Notes under the pieces: generated by a model | Databases searched by the model: none | The model's input: only the letters and a program-made list of their open reading frames with translations | Told to the model about the DNA's origin: nothing | Shown: piece after piece, positions 39,088 through 48,867 of the stretch | How positions within the stretch are numbered: the stretch's first letter is position 1 | Layout of the letters: each line of letters opens with the position of its first letter | Source of the DNA: Lentilactobacillus parabuchneri DSM 5707 = NBRC 107865 | GTDB taxonomy: Bacteria > Bacillota > Bacilli > Lactobacillales > Lactobacillaceae | NCBI RefSeq assembly: GCF_001435315.1 | Contig: NZ_AZGK01000007.1 | Span: forward strand, 50,217 to 114,216 | Reading direction: 5' to 3' | DNA length: 64,000 nt | Position numbers and translations under genes: made by a program

Positions 39088-39458
39088 TTAGTAACATTCC
39101 TTATGTTTGCGTTCGAAAGCGACATGCCACTCTTGTGCGCAATTTTATCTAAGCGGGTACTACTTTGCAGTTCCCCGATTTGTTGTTTCAGGTTCGTATT
39201 ATTATTGCGAACATTGACAATTTGATTGTCCAGATGCTGCAGCTCATGTTGTGAGTTTGATAATGCAATCTTGGATGATACAACTACTAACATTAACACA
39301 GTTAGCATTGCACTTCCACAAACAATTAACAGCTTTTCAAACGATGACAACTTGAGTGCTTTTCCAATGCTCACCCGTTTGATTTGAACTTTTTCGGGTT
39401 CAGAAACAGACGGTTGTGGTTCTTCTGTCAAATTCCGTGCTAAATTATTTTGGGCCAT
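39084..39458 (-). CDS. ftsL: Cell division protein FtsL
   Basis: Small bitopic protein of 124 residues with a membrane helix at about 43-65 and an extracellular leucine-zipper-like coiled coil (HELQHLDNQIVNVRNN and after). It forms a complex with DivIB and DivIC. The identity rests mainly on position between rsmH and pbp2B and on topology, as the family is poorly conserved. Confidence 0.9.
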   Translation of the reverse strand: MAQNNLARNLTEEPQPSVSEPEKVQIKRVSIGKALKLSSFEKLLIVCGSAMLTVLMLVVVSSKIALSNSQHELQHLDNQIVNVRNNNTNLKQQIGELQSSTRLDKIAHKSGMSLSNANIRNVTK

Positions 39459-39479
39459 AATATGTACTCTTCCTTTATT

Positions 39480-40427
39480 CTAAATTTTAATGCGTTCAAT
39501 TATCCGCAGCTTCGCACTATGTGACCGGTGATTGTCTTTCAGCTCTTCTGCAGTTGGAATAATTGGTTTTCGAGTAATACTTTTAAATTTCGGTTTAATT
39601 CCCTCAGGAATGATTGGTAAATTAGGTGGCAGATCCGGCAAGGACGTTTTTTCTTTAAACATTGTCTTAACAAGCCGGTCTTCCAATGATTGAAACGTTA
39701 TAACACTAATTCTCCCACTAACTTTTAACAAATCAAGCGCCTGTTCCAAAGAATCTTCCAATGCAGAAAGCTCGTCATTAACGGCAATCCGAATTGCTTG
39801 GAACACTTTTTTGGCGGGGTGGCCACCGTGACGCCTTGCTGCTGCGGGAATTCCCTCCTTAATCACCTCAACTAAATCAGAAGTGGTGTCAATGGGATGG
39901 TCTTTTCTAACTGCTTCAATCCGTCTGGCAATTGATTTAGAAAATTTTTCTTCCCCATAACGGTAAAAGATTCGGACCAATTTTTCATATGGCCATTCGT
40001 TAACGACCTTCCAGGCATCGACTGGATTATCTTGGTCCATTCGCATATCAAGTCGGGCGTCAAAGCGATAACTAAAGCCCCTTCCAGCTTCGTCAAATTG
40101 GGGAGAAGAAACGCCAAGGTCGTACACGATTCCATTAATCTCGGTAACTCCCAGACTGCTCAATGCTTCTTTTAGGTTGCGGAAGTTATCGTGAACCAGG
40201 GTTAATTTCCCATCCTCAAGGTACTTCGAGAGGTGCTTTTGGTTGTAATCAATGGCTTCCTCATCTTGATCAAAGGAATATAGATGGCCGCCGGTGAGTT
40301 GCTTTAATATTTTAGTGGTGTGTCCCCCACCACCAAGTGTGGCATCCACATACGTTCCGTTCGGGTCGATGTTTAATCCATCAACCGCTTCGTTCAGTAG
40401 TACCGTTACATGCTTAAAGTCAGCCAT
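39480..40427 (-). CDS. rsmH: 16S rRNA (cytosine-1402-N4)-methyltransferase
   Basis: SAM-dependent methyltransferase of 315 residues acting on the ribosomal P site. The N-terminal [14 protein letters not shown], the SAM site [12 protein letters not shown] and the motif [19 protein letters not shown] are present. GGGGGG precedes the ATG. Confidence 0.97.
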   Translation of the reverse strand: MADFKHVTVLLNEAVDGLNIDPNGTYVDATLGGGGHTTKILKQLTGGHLYSFDQDEEAIDYNQKHLSKYLEDGKLTLVHDNFRNLKEALSSLGVTEINGIVYDLGVSSPQFDEAGRGFSYRFDARLDMRMDQDNPVDAWKVVNEWPYEKLVRIFYRYGEEKFSKSIARRIEAVRKDHPIDTTSDLVEVIKEGIPAAARRHGGHPAKKVFQAIRIAVNDELSALEDSLEQALDLLKVSGRISVITFQSLEDRLVKTMFKEKTSLPDLPPNLPIIPEGIKPKFKSITRKPIIPTAEELKDNHRSHSAKLRIIERIKI

Positions 40428-40459
40428 TCAATCACCCCCCGTTTGTTAAAATGTCCTGT

Positions 40460-40885
40460 CTAAAAATCAATCATATTTTCAGCAATGTCATTAAAGTTTT
40501 CTTCAGCATCATTCGTAAAGTCGTTCCAGCGGTCGTCGCTCCAAATTTCAAAACGATTGGAAACGCCGACAACAACACATTTCTTTTCGATCTTCGCGTA
40601 ATCACGCAATGTGTTTGGAATGTTAATTCTTCCCTGCCGGTCAAATTCACATTCAACTGCGGCTGAGAAGAAGAACCGCGTAAAATAACGCGCGTCTTTT
40701 TTGTTAATGGGAAGCGTGTCAATCTTGCCCTGTACTTTTTCCCATTCAGTCATTGGATACCCGAAAAGGCATCCATCCATTCCGCGAGTGACGACAAGTT
40801 TGTCGCCAAGATCCTGGCGGAACTTTGCGGGGATGATGATACGACCTTTGGCATCGATATTGTGTTGATATTCACCCATGAACAT
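40460..40885 (-). CDS. mraZ: Transcriptional regulator MraZ
   Basis: Protein of 141 residues with two SpoVT/AbrB-like halves ([19 protein letters not shown] and [17 protein letters not shown]). MraZ oligomerises and binds repeats upstream of its own gene to control the dcw cluster. The ATG at 40885 gives the family N-terminus and follows AGGGGTG; a longer frame to 40915 is unlikely. Three properly spaced repeats lie upstream. Confidence 0.96.
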   Translation of the reverse strand: MFMGEYQHNIDAKGRIIIPAKFRQDLGDKLVVTRGMDGCLFGYPMTEWEKVQGKIDTLPINKKDARYFTRFFFSAAVECEFDRQGRINIPNTLRDYAKIEKKCVVVGVSNRFEIWSDDRWNDFTNDAEENFNDIAENMIDF

Positions 40886-40919
40886 GTCGTCATCACCCCT
40901 AATTTCAGCTTGCAATCAC

Positions 40920-40949
40920 ATTCTACCACAATTCACCACTATCAACCAC
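40920..40949 (-). promoter_or_regulatory. mraZ promoter with three MraZ boxes
   Basis: On the minus strand GTGGT occurs three times at exactly 10 bp intervals (complements at 40925-40929, 40935-40939 and 40945-40949). The last abuts a -10 TAGAAT (40920-40925). MraZ proteins are known to bind GTGG-type direct repeats about 10 bp apart, so this is probably the autoregulatory site. Confidence 0.75.
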
Positions 40950-41068
40950 GCATCCTCAATTTTTGTAAAAATTTTGTTATAAACTGGTTGAGATCAGAAT
41001 TGAAATGCCGTCAGAACGGGGATTGTTGCCCCGACATCAAGAGTGGTGGATTTCACCTTTATGCAGAC

Positions 41069-41106
41069 AAAAAAAGAACCAAAGTGGTGATTCACCACTT
41101 CGGTTC
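41069..41106 (-). terminator. Terminator between the DUF3397 gene and mraZ
   Basis: GAACC-AAAGTGGTG pairs with CACCACTT-GGTTC (41076-41106), followed by seven T on the minus strand (41069-41075). It isolates mraZ from the upstream gene. Confidence 0.88.
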
Positions 41107-41125
41107 GACGATTGTGCTTATTTTG

Positions 41126-41509
41126 TTAAACGGCTTGAAAAATAACGAACAAGCCAACGACGATCCAACAGAAGAATAAGAATAGATCGCTGAAGCGCCA
41201 AAAGGTCACAAAAAATTTTTTGTACGTTAATTTTGGGTTGGAAAAAATTTGCCAAATCAAAACAATTAAGGTAAGCCCAAGCCAGACAATCACCACTTCG
41301 GGAATAAATGACCCCGATAACCCCTCTTTGCTGATTTCATGAATGAAGTACAACAAAATTGGCGGCCAGAAGTCCAGCGGCTTGATGGCAACTTTTGATC
41401 GAAAATATTGGTTTTTTCTTAAAATAACTAAGAAGCCGGCAACGATAAACAGAATCAATAATTGAAAAAGAAATGTTGCCGTATTAGTCATCCAAGGAGA
41501 AATATGCAT
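41126..41509 (-). CDS. DUF3397 family membrane protein
   Basis: Integral membrane protein of 127 residues with about four hydrophobic segments (approximately 8-28, 40-58, 63-85 and 100-122). It resembles the DUF3397 proteins found just upstream of mraZ in lactobacilli; function is unknown. The ATG at 41509 follows GGAGG. The frame extends to 41602 but lacks other start support and would overlap the divergent promoter. Confidence 0.78.
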   Translation of the reverse strand: MHISPWMTNTATFLFQLLILFIVAGFLVILRKNQYFRSKVAIKPLDFWPPILLYFIHEISKEGLSGSFIPEVVIVWLGLTLIVLIWQIFSNPKLTYKKFFVTFWRFSDLFLFFCWIVVGLFVIFQAV

Positions 41510-41526
41510 GATCGGGCCTCCTGATT

Positions 41527-41556
41527 TTGACAAAACATATTGCATTGAACGATAAT
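41527..41556 (+). promoter_or_regulatory. Promoter of the DUF4044-like microprotein gene
   Basis: TTGACA (41527-41532) and GATAAT (41551-41556) on the plus strand, spaced by 18 bases. It lies about 45 bases before the TTG start of the small gene. Confidence 0.55.
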
Positions 41557-41601
41557 GATAGTTAAACTGTGTATGGAATACAAGAGAAAGTGGTGCAAAC
41601 A

Positions 41602-41715
41602 TTGGCGCGTAAAAAAAGAACGAGATTTCAAAAAATTACATTGGTTTTCGTATGGCTCATGATTATTGCAACGATCAGTTCACTGGTCATCTCAGCAATC
41701 ATGACATTTATTTAA
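41602..41715 (+). CDS. DUF4044-like membrane microprotein, 37 residues
   Basis: A 37-codon frame starting at TTG, six bases after AAAGTGGTG, and ending at TAA. It encodes a basic N-terminus (ARKKRTRFQK) and one membrane helix (about 13-36). This layout matches the short DUF4044 proteins of lactobacilli. It has its own promoter and a strong terminator right after it, which supports a real gene. Function unknown. Confidence 0.75.
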   Translation: MARKKRTRFQKITLVFVWLMIIATISSLVISAIMTFI

Positions 41716-41736
41716 TCCGTATGGATTGAGGATTAG

Positions 41737-41769
41737 GCCTGGGCAGTCTTTACTGTCCGGGCTTTTTTT
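41737..41769 (+). terminator. Terminator after the microprotein gene
   Basis: GCCTGGGCAGT (41737-41747) pairs with ACTGTCCGGGC (41752-41762), two G-U pairs included. Seven T follow. Confidence 0.88.
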
Positions 41770-41804
41770 GTGTCCAAGTTACAACTTTGGTTAAAACACC
41801 ATGA

Positions 41805-44132
41805 TTACTCTTGTTTTTCCTTATACACTTGTCGCGGCCGGCTGCCATCCTGTGGCCCAATGTAGCCGCGCTTTTCCAGATCATCGATTAAGCGGGCAGC
41901 CCGATTATAACCAATTCTGAAGTGTCGTTGAAGTAGTGAGGTACTGGCCTTTTGTTGGTCGACCACAAAATCAAGGGCATCTGAGAATAAATCATCCTCG
42001 GAATCTTCTTGGTCCTCTTCTTTTATTTCTTCATCACTGACCATCATTGACTCATCATAATCTGCCGACTGTTGATCAGTAATAAATTTCACCACCCGAG
42101 AAACGTCCTTATCCGAAATAAATGCGCCCTGAACTCGAATCGGTGTGTTGGAATCGATCGGCAAAAACAACATGTCCCCACGTCCCAAGAGCTTTTCGGC
42201 CCCATTGGTATCAATAATCGTTCTGGAATCAATGCCACTGGAAACCGCAAAGGCAATTCTTGATGGCACGTTTGCTTTAATCAACCCGGTAATGACATCC
42301 ACGGAAGGACGCTGAGTTGCTAAAATCATATGGATGCCGGCAGCTCGGCCCATCTGTGCCAAACGGATAATCGCAGCTTCAACATCGTTGGAAACCGTCA
42401 TCATAAGGTCAGCCAATTCATCGACGATAACGACGATATATGGCATCGGCTGAATTTTCGTCTCGTTTTCACGATTATTCTTGGCGACAAAGTCATTGTA
42501 GGTACTAATCTTTCGCTGACCAAATTTGGCAAATAGCTCATAACGGTTTTCCATTTCGGAAACTACCTTTTGCAGTGCTCGGGCAGCCTTCTTCGGCTCG
42601 GAAACCACCGGACTCAACAAATGCGGAATCCCATTATAGACACCAAGTTCCACTTTTTTAGGATCAATCAGCATCAATTTGACCTGACTGGGTTTGGCGT
42701 GAAGCAAAATACTCGTGATAATGCCATTGATCGCAACCGATTTACCACTACCGGTTGACCCGGCAATCAGTAAATGGGGCATCTTGGTCAAGTCAGCGGC
42801 GATCACATTGCCATTCACGTCTTTTCCAAGTGGCACTTGAAGAATGTGACCGTGGTTGTTTGGCTGATGCTCAACCACGTCACGAAATGAAACCGTCGCA
42901 ATCTTTCGGTTCGGCACTTCGATCCCAATCAGTGATTTCCCTGGAATTGGTGCTTCAATCCGGATGTCTTTAGCAGCCAGGGCCAAAGCAATATCATCGG
43001 CTAAATTCACAATTCGACTGACCTTAACGCCAATATCCGGATGTAGTTCGTACTTGGTCACAGAGGGTCCCAAGCTGACGTGCTTAATTTCTGCCTTAAC
43101 ACCAAAGCTATCAAGCGTCTTTTGCAGCACTTGGGCGTTATGATCAATTGATTTTAGCTCGCCGGATTGATCATCCTGTTGAATTTGAGTCAACAACGAC
43201 GGACTGGGTAATTTATAGGAATCATCTTCCTTAACGTCAACCAGGTCAACATCGCCGGTATCTTTGACATCGTTATCTTCTTTTGATGCCGGCTTTTCAG
43301 GCTTTTCCTCAGCTGTTTTTTTGACATTTTCAGAAACGGGCATCCCGGAAATCGTAATCGTAGACGAAGATAGCTGATTTGGCTCGTTTTCGGCATTTTC
43401 AGGCGTTTGAGATGTTGGGGTAGGATTACCTACCGGCTGCTGGTTTGCGTTTGTCTGCGGCCAATCTCGAGGCTTTACAGCCGGTTTCTTATTTACCTTG
43501 GCAGCCTGAGCTTTCAAAAACATTAATGCTTGTCGAACGCCAACGAAGATTTTTGAAAATGAAATGTTGAAAAGAACAAAGCCCCCACACAGGATGACTA
43601 AACTGGCGACGATTCCGGTGCCAATCTTTCCAAATAACAAGTGGCTGACATAAAAAAGTGCCGTGGCCAAAATTCCCCCGCCAATATTGGAGTCCGTATT
43701 GGCCGAGGCCATGTCATCGGTCAACTTCTGCCAATTAAAGCTCATAAAGTCAACGGGTTGGGCTGCTTGAACGTATTCAATCAATGTTAACCACACTAAG
43801 ACACCAATTAAGACCAGTAAAGTCCCAAGGGTGTATCTCAGCGGAATTTTAGGCAGCCGGGAAAAGCCGGCAAGGACAAGGCCAAAAATGACAACAACTA
43901 GTAGTCCAAGCGGGTACAGGCCGCCGACAAAGATTCTGGTCACATTGATCATAAATTTCCCGACAATGCCGGCTTGAAACAACCCGAGCAATGCAAAGAT
44001 TGCGGCAATTCCACCAACAATATTCCAAGAATATTTATCCAAAAAACCGCTTTTACTGGCTGGTTTACGAGTTGACTTACGAGGCCTGCCGCGTTTAGCA
44101 GCGGGCTTTTTCGATGTTGTCTTGCGTTTCAT
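41805..44132 (-). CDS. ftsK: DNA translocase FtsK/SpoIIIE
   Basis: Protein of 775 residues that pumps chromosomal DNA through the septum. A basic N-terminus leads into about four membrane helices (30-200), an acidic/Pro linker, the RecA-like motor with Walker [13 protein letters not shown] and Walker [13 protein letters not shown], and a C-terminal gamma winged helix ([20 protein letters not shown]) that reads orienting sequences. AGGAGG precedes the ATG at 44132. Confidence 0.96.
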   Translation of the reverse strand: MKRKTTSKKPAAKRGRPRKSTRKPASKSGFLDKYSWNIVGGIAAIFALLGLFQAGIVGKFMINVTRIFVGGLYPLGLLVVVIFGLVLAGFSRLPKIPLRYTLGTLLVLIGVLVWLTLIEYVQAAQPVDFMSFNWQKLTDDMASANTDSNIGGGILATALFYVSHLLFGKIGTGIVASLVILCGGFVLFNISFSKIFVGVRQALMFLKAQAAKVNKKPAVKPRDWPQTNANQQPVGNPTPTSQTPENAENEPNQLSSSTITISGMPVSENVKKTAEEKPEKPASKEDNDVKDTGDVDLVDVKEDDSYKLPSPSLLTQIQQDDQSGELKSIDHNAQVLQKTLDSFGVKAEIKHVSLGPSVTKYELHPDIGVKVSRIVNLADDIALALAAKDIRIEAPIPGKSLIGIEVPNRKIATVSFRDVVEHQPNNHGHILQVPLGKDVNGNVIAADLTKMPHLLIAGSTGSGKSVAINGIITSILLHAKPSQVKLMLIDPKKVELGVYNGIPHLLSPVVSEPKKAARALQKVVSEMENRYELFAKFGQRKISTYNDFVAKNNRENETKIQPMPYIVVIVDELADLMMTVSNDVEAAIIRLAQMGRAAGIHMILATQRPSVDVITGLIKANVPSRIAFAVSSGIDSRTIIDTNGAEKLLGRGDMLFLPIDSNTPIRVQGAFISDKDVSRVVKFITDQQSADYDESMMVSDEEIKEEDQEDSEDDLFSDALDFVVDQQKASTSLLQRHFRIGYNRAARLIDDLEKRGYIGPQDGSRPRQVYKEKQE

Positions 44133-44168
44133 CCAAAGGTTCCTCCTTTCGTTAAGAGTCAAACAAAC

Positions 44169-44681
44169 TTATTTTAATTTATCGTGTTCATAGTGATGTG
44201 TCCGTTCCAGATGGTTAAATCCCTGCTGCCTCAGTACTTCATAAATCACAATTGCACAGGTGTTTGACAGATTCAACGCACGGATATTGTCATCATCTTG
44301 CGGAATTCTGATAGCCTTTTCGGGATTCTTGCGCATAAACGGTTCCGGAAGGCCGGTCGTTTCCTTCCCAAATAACAAGTAATAATCCTGATTAGGATCG
44401 GAATAGTCAGGGTCGGTATAGTCTTGATTGGCAAATTTAGAAACCAAAAACAAGTTTTTGGGATCCTTGACGGTTTTCAAAAATGCCAGAAGGTTCTGGT
44501 GGTAATTAATCTGAACCTTATTCCAATAATCGAGCCCGGCACGTTTTAAATGCTTATCATCAATGCTAAACCCCAACGGTTCAATTAAGTCTAAAACCGT
44601 GTCGGTTCCGGCACAAGTCCTGGCAATATTGCCCGTATTCGCAGGCATCAGTGGTTCAAATAGTACAATATGATTCGTCAT
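44169..44681 (-). CDS. trmL: tRNA (cytidine/uridine-34-2'-O)-methyltransferase
   Basis: SPOUT methyltransferase of 170 residues that methylates the wobble base of tRNA-Leu. It begins HIVLFEPLMPANTGNIART. The knot motifs LFGKETTGLPEPF and RALNLSNTCAIVIYEVLRQ contain the SAM site. GGAGG precedes the ATG at 44681. Confidence 0.93.
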   Translation of the reverse strand: MTNHIVLFEPLMPANTGNIARTCAGTDTVLDLIEPLGFSIDDKHLKRAGLDYWNKVQINYHQNLLAFLKTVKDPKNLFLVSKFANQDYTDPDYSDPNQDYYLLFGKETTGLPEPFMRKNPEKAIRIPQDDDNIRALNLSNTCAIVIYEVLRQQGFNHLERTHHYEHDKLK

Positions 44682-44698
44682 GTTTTCCTCCAAATAAT

Positions 44699-45547
44699 TT
44701 AAAAATTTGCGACCATAACCGACACGTCAACTGTGATCGACTCAAGTTGATTAACCAAGTCGTTCGCGTTGTCCTGCCGGTCTTTTCCCCAGTGAAGCGG
44801 CGTCATGATCATCATGTCACGTTGGTACCCCTCGGGAATTGAAAATGTGTATGTAAGCTCGTTAATTGTCGCATTTGGGTAATGTTTCAAGAATAACTCA
44901 TAAACCTTTTCGTTGGAGTATGAGCTATTCTTCTGTCCCACCCCAAATAATGCTTCTCGAAGTTCGTGGAGATAGCCGCTATTTGGAATTACTTTGATCA
45001 ACTTGCCACCGGGTTGAATCACCCGATTAAACTCACCATATGCGGAAGGCGAAAATAAATCAATCACCGCTGAAAAAGTCGCGTCATTAAAAGGCAGCCT
45101 GGCTAAATCAGCCACGCAGAAAAAGGCGTCGACCGGCTGTTGGGTAGCCAAGTTAATCCCATCCTTTGAGATATCAAACCCAATCGCGGTATCGTGTGGT
45201 TCTCTTAAGGCTAATAAACGGGTTAGGGGCGTCGCTTCCCCGCAGCCAACGTCCAAAATTGTTTCTGGTCGATCACCCAAATGATGACTGATAGCAGCCA
45301 CGATTGGGTCGAATAACCCCGCCTGTAGGATCCGGTGGCGAGATTCCAGCATCCCCTTATCGTATTCGTTGTTGGCCTGCTTGGTTAAGAAAAACAGCGT
45401 GCCTTTTTTAGAGAGATCAAAGCTGTGATGTTGTGGGCAAATCAGCGAATAGCCCTCAACCGTGTCAAAAGGTAATTGACACATCGGACAGCGAAATAGT
45501 GCCAAATGATCCGTTATAAATGCTTTTCCAAACTCAATTTTTTTCAC
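44699..45547 (-). CDS. rlmA: 23S rRNA (guanine-N1)-methyltransferase
   Basis: Methyltransferase of 282 residues. An N-terminal zinc site (FRCPMC at about 19-24, and CPQHHSFD) precedes the SAM domain (ILDVGCGEATPLTRLL). RlmA enzymes methylate G745 or G748 of 23S rRNA; Gram-positive members usually modify G748, which influences tylosin sensitivity. The exact target cannot be read from the sequence. The start is GTG at 45547 after GGAGGGG. Confidence 0.88.
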   Translation of the reverse strand: MKKIEFGKAFITDHLALFRCPMCQLPFDTVEGYSLICPQHHSFDLSKKGTLFFLTKQANNEYDKGMLESRHRILQAGLFDPIVAAISHHLGDRPETILDVGCGEATPLTRLLALREPHDTAIGFDISKDGINLATQQPVDAFFCVADLARLPFNDATFSAVIDLFSPSAYGEFNRVIQPGGKLIKVIPNSGYLHELREALFGVGQKNSSYSNEKVYELFLKHYPNATINELTYTFSIPEGYQRDMMIMTPLHWGKDRQDNANDLVNQLESITVDVSVMVANF

Positions 45548-45572
45548 TTAAACCCCTCCACAAACGCAGTTC

Positions 45573-45581
45573 ATTATATCA
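45573..45581 (-). promoter_or_regulatory. Extended -10 promoter of rlmA
   Basis: TGATATAAT on the minus strand is an extended -10 element (TGnTATAAT), about 25 bases before the GTG start. No clear -35 is present, as is usual for this promoter type. Confidence 0.55.
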
Positions 45582-45667
45582 CAGCCAAATTTCAAATAAG
45601 CCCCCACTTCAAACCCAAAGGAAAAGTTGCTGGAAGCTTCATGACAGAACAGACAGACCAGTTAAAA

Positions 45668-46561
45668 TCAACGTTTATTCAAGCTGATATAGGATTTCAT
45701 GTCCGCCGGCAAGGGCGCTTGACAATGAATCTCCTGATCGCCAAACGGATCATAAAACGTCAGTTCAGCGCAATGCAAGGCTTGCCTGGGCAGTGAATGA
45801 TCATCTGGATTATACAGCCAATCGCCAATAAGTGGATGGCCGATTTCACGCATATGAACGCGAATCTGGTGGGTCCTTCCGGTATGCAGACGGACCCGCA
45901 GGAGGGTTTGCTTCGCCAGTCGGCAGACTGTCCACGCCTCGGTTACCGAAAGCTTGCCGGAGTCGATGACCTGGCGTTTAACAAATGAACCTTCAACGCG
46001 CCCGATCGGCAAATAAATTTCAAAATGTGGCGATGAAATTCGTCCGGCCACAATCGCCAGATAGGTCTTTTGAATCGTCCTGTCCTTAAGCTGCTTATCC
46101 AAAACAGAGTGGGCAAAGTGATGCTTGGCAAAAATCACCAGACCGCTGGTATCTTTGTCCAGTCGGGTCACAATATGAATCTTTTGATTGGCATAGTGTT
46201 GCCGCAGATAATAGCCTTTCACGCGGTTGACCAATGAATCATCCGAATAATTGTGTGACGGGACCGAAGCCACCCCAGCCGGCTTATTGACCACCAGAAA
46301 GTTGGGATCCTCATAAACAATCTCGATTGGTACGTTGGAGACGCTGACATGATCGTTTTCCGGTTCTTTAGGAAGCACCACTTTCACAACATCACCGGCA
46401 TCAAGCAGCCGATTGACCAATGATGGTTCGCCGTTGACCAGGGTTTGGCCGCCATGATACTTAATTTTTTTCAACAGGGTTCTCGTAATGCCATGCCCCA
46501 TAATAAAGGTCCGCACTTTAATTGGTGCAGACCCGTTATATTTCCATATAAATTCAGTCAT
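45668..46561 (-). CDS. RluD-family pseudouridine synthase
   Basis: Protein of 297 residues that isomerises uridine in RNA. The catalytic Asp lies in the motif RLDKDTSGLVIFAK, with VVNKPAGVASVPSH before it. An N-terminal S4-like region is degenerate. The gene overlaps nadK, forming a compact relQ-nadK-rluD operon common in Firmicutes. The target (23S rRNA or tRNA) is not certain. Confidence 0.9.
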   Translation of the reverse strand: MTEFIWKYNGSAPIKVRTFIMGHGITRTLLKKIKYHGGQTLVNGEPSLVNRLLDAGDVVKVVLPKEPENDHVSVSNVPIEIVYEDPNFLVVNKPAGVASVPSHNYSDDSLVNRVKGYYLRQHYANQKIHIVTRLDKDTSGLVIFAKHHFAHSVLDKQLKDRTIQKTYLAIVAGRISSPHFEIYLPIGRVEGSFVKRQVIDSGKLSVTEAWTVCRLAKQTLLRVRLHTGRTHQIRVHMREIGHPLIGDWLYNPDDHSLPRQALHCAELTFYDPFGDQEIHCQAPLPADMKSYISLNKR

Positions 46562-47366
46562 CTAAATTAACCTTACCAATAAATGAATTGCTTACCCGGC
46601 GCCAGAACTGTGTGTGACGATACTGGGCAAATGCAATTCGCCGTTTAGAAATACGGTACTCGACCGACTCAACCGGTTCGCTTGAAATCACCTGATGATC
46701 ACAGGTTAGGATGGTTCGATTCGAACTTTTTGGCACAATTTTGACCCACTCATCCGGTGAAATAATCAGTGGTGAGCCAAGTGTCCGGAAGACCCGGTTG
46801 TTAATCGACGATATTTCAGCCATTTGAATCGCATTCAAAGTTGGATTAATGATCGCTCCGCCAACCGACTTGTTATAGGCGGTCGAACCACTTGGGGTCG
46901 AAACGCACAAACCATCGCCACGAAAGCTTTCAAATAACGTATCTTTGATATAAACATCCGCAACCATTGAACCGGAAATTTGTTTCAACGTCGATTCGTT
47001 GAGTGCGAGTCCCATGTCCGCGCGGCCACCATTAACATAATTGACCTTAATATCCAACAATGGATAGGTCACGCTTTGACCGTCATCATGCTCCAAGCTG
47101 TCAACGAGTTCTGAAACCTCATAATCACGCCAATCGGTGTAAAACCCAAGGTGACCTGTATGAATGCCGACCAGCCGAATCCGGTCACTGATATCTTGAT
47201 AGTGATGAAATGCAGACAACAACGTCCCATCCCCACCAACTGAAATCACAATTTCGGGGTTCAGCCCATCGATACTCAAATCGGGCGATTCTTCAATTTT
47301 CTTCTTGAGTGACGTCGCCACAATGTTGGACGACTCTCCAAGATTACTGTAAATGGCTATCTTCAT
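46554..47366 (-). CDS. nadK: NAD kinase
   Basis: Kinase of 270 residues that makes NADP from NAD. The GGDGT motif (VSVGGDGTLLSAFHH, about 41-55) and the NE motif (ALNESTL) are intact, as is the glycine-rich TPSGSTAYNKSVGG region. It overlaps relQ by 23 bases. Confidence 0.96.
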   Translation of the reverse strand: MKIAIYSNLGESSNIVATSLKKKIEESPDLSIDGLNPEIVISVGGDGTLLSAFHHYQDISDRIRLVGIHTGHLGFYTDWRDYEVSELVDSLEHDDGQSVTYPLLDIKVNYVNGGRADMGLALNESTLKQISGSMVADVYIKDTLFESFRGDGLCVSTPSGSTAYNKSVGGAIINPTLNAIQMAEISSINNRVFRTLGSPLIISPDEWVKIVPKSSNRTILTCDHQVISSEPVESVEYRISKRRIAFAQYRHTQFWRRVSNSFIGKVNLDD

Positions 47367-47997
47367 CAGACGACTTCCTCACATCTGTCTTCCGGTCTTG
47401 CTTTTTAGTTTCTTGAAGTTCGTCTCTAATCTCTGACATTTCTTCGTCAAGATGAAAGGCGGCTTCAGCTGACCGTTCCAAGCGGGCCTTTAAATCATCG
47501 GGAAATTCTCCCTTGTATTTGTAATTCAAGGAGTGCTCTACAGTGGCCCAAAAGTTCATGGCCAATGTTCGTACCTGAATCTCCGCCAAAATCACTTTTT
47601 CACCATCCAGCATTTGAACCGGGTACTCGAAAATAATGTGGTAAGAACGGTATCCACTCGGCTTTTTGTTATGAACGTAGTCGCGTTCTTCAAGGATGTT
47701 GATATCGGTTCGCTTCCGCAAAAGGTCAACAACTTGATAAATATCTTCAACAAACTGGCACATAATCCGAAGACCGGCAATATCTTCCATGTCTTCTTCC
47801 AGCCGATCCTCTTGAATGTGTCGTCGGACCATTTTTTCTTTGATGCTGTCAACCGGCTTGACACGGCCAGTCACAAATTCAATTGGACTTCGACCATCAA
47901 TTTTTAAGAACTGCGCACGAATACCACGCAATTTTACTTTTAATTCATCAACAGCTTGTTTGTAAGGAATTAAAAAGTCATCCCAATCGTCAACCAA
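47344..47997 (-). CDS. relQ: Small alarmone synthetase RelQ
   Basis: GTP pyrophosphokinase of 217 residues containing only the synthetase domain, without the hydrolase, TGS or ACT regions of long RelA. Motifs GRVKPVDSIKEKM, DIAGLRIMCQF and YHIIFEYPV are visible. It would make (p)ppGpp under cell-wall or other stress. The start is TTG at 47997, seven bases after GGAAG. Confidence 0.93.
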   Translation of the reverse strand: MVDDWDDFLIPYKQAVDELKVKLRGIRAQFLKIDGRSPIEFVTGRVKPVDSIKEKMVRRHIQEDRLEEDMEDIAGLRIMCQFVEDIYQVVDLLRKRTDINILEERDYVHNKKPSGYRSYHIIFEYPVQMLDGEKVILAEIQVRTLAMNFWATVEHSLNYKYKGEFPDDLKARLERSAEAAFHLDEEMSEIRDELQETKKQDRKTDVRKSSDEDSHLQ

Positions 47998-48024
47998 GCT
48001 ACCACTTCCAATCTTTGTGCGGCT

Positions 48025-48110
48025 GTGCGCACAATTCTATCCAAATCATAAAAATCAATCAGACTTAATTTTACCATAATCAGCCCCCTTTCTAAATGAA
48101 TCGTGCGCAC
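48025..48110. promoter_or_regulatory. Paired GTGCGCAC palindromes between relQ and spxH
   Basis: The 8 bp palindrome GTGCGCAC occurs at 48025-48032 (within TGTGCGCACA) and again at 48103-48110, 78 bp apart, in the divergent intergenic region. The first lies just downstream of a possible relQ -10 (TAGAAT on the minus strand). No known regulator was matched; they are candidate operator sites. Confidence 0.35.
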
Positions 48111-48212
48111 TTCAGGCAAAATTGTTGTTTTTATCGGAAAATTTGTTATTCTTAATGGAGAAAATAATTAGTATATTAATTAAGTTGTCGGTTGCATAAC
48201 GGAGGGGCAATA

Positions 48213-48839
48213 ATGGTACTTGAGATTTATTTATTCGTTGATCCACTTAATCGACATTGCTATGACGCCGAAAAAACGATTGAACGCATTTCACAAAAAT
48301 TAAACAAACAGATTAGCGTACGCTTCGTTTCCATGCTCAACATCCAGATTCTTCGCGATTTTTCATTGAACCAAAAACTCAGCCATCTCGACCATAATCT
48401 GCCTTATGACACCATTCTCGATTTCAAGGCCGCTTCATTCCAAGGTAAAAAGTTTGGCCGCCATTTCCTTATGGATTTACAAAAAGAATTATTAGTCAAT
48501 GAGGAACCTTACACCGACGAATTGGTGTATAAGCTCGCAGAACGAAATGGCCTGGATCTCGACATGTTCAAGGAAGATCGTCGTTCACAACTCGCTGAAA
48601 AAATGTTTCGCAGTGATCAGCGGGTTGCCCACGAAATGAACGTTCAAACACCGCTAACCACTGTTTTATTTAATTCGGCAGTTGATAAAAGTGGCATTCT
48701 CATTAAAGATTTTGATTACAACTCACTGTTTGGCTTTTGTGCCAAGAGCATTAGCTCAGCTGAACATTTCGAACGGATCAGTCAGAAATCAGCACATCCA
48801 TCAACGATTCCGTATCCTAAATCTAATTTCCAACTTTAA
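48213..48839 (+). CDS. spxH: SpxH/YjbH-like adaptor, DsbA fold
   Basis: Thioredoxin-fold protein of 208 residues, related to the YjbH adaptor that presents Spx to ClpXP. It begins LEIYLFVDPLNRHCYDAE; the usual first cysteine of the active-site pair is replaced by Asn, leaving one Cys. The ATG at 48213 follows GGAGGGG and is preferred over the start at 48192. spx itself lies at 60.4 kb. Confidence 0.85.
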   Translation: MVLEIYLFVDPLNRHCYDAEKTIERISQKLNKQISVRFVSMLNIQILRDFSLNQKLSHLDHNLPYDTILDFKAASFQGKKFGRHFLMDLQKELLVNEEPYTDELVYKLAERNGLDLDMFKEDRRSQLAEKMFRSDQRVAHEMNVQTPLTTVLFNSAVDKSGILIKDFDYNSLFGFCAKSISSAEHFERISQKSAHPSTIPYPKSNFQL

Positions 48840-48867
48840 ATTCTGTCAGACCATTGTGTTCTCTCAG

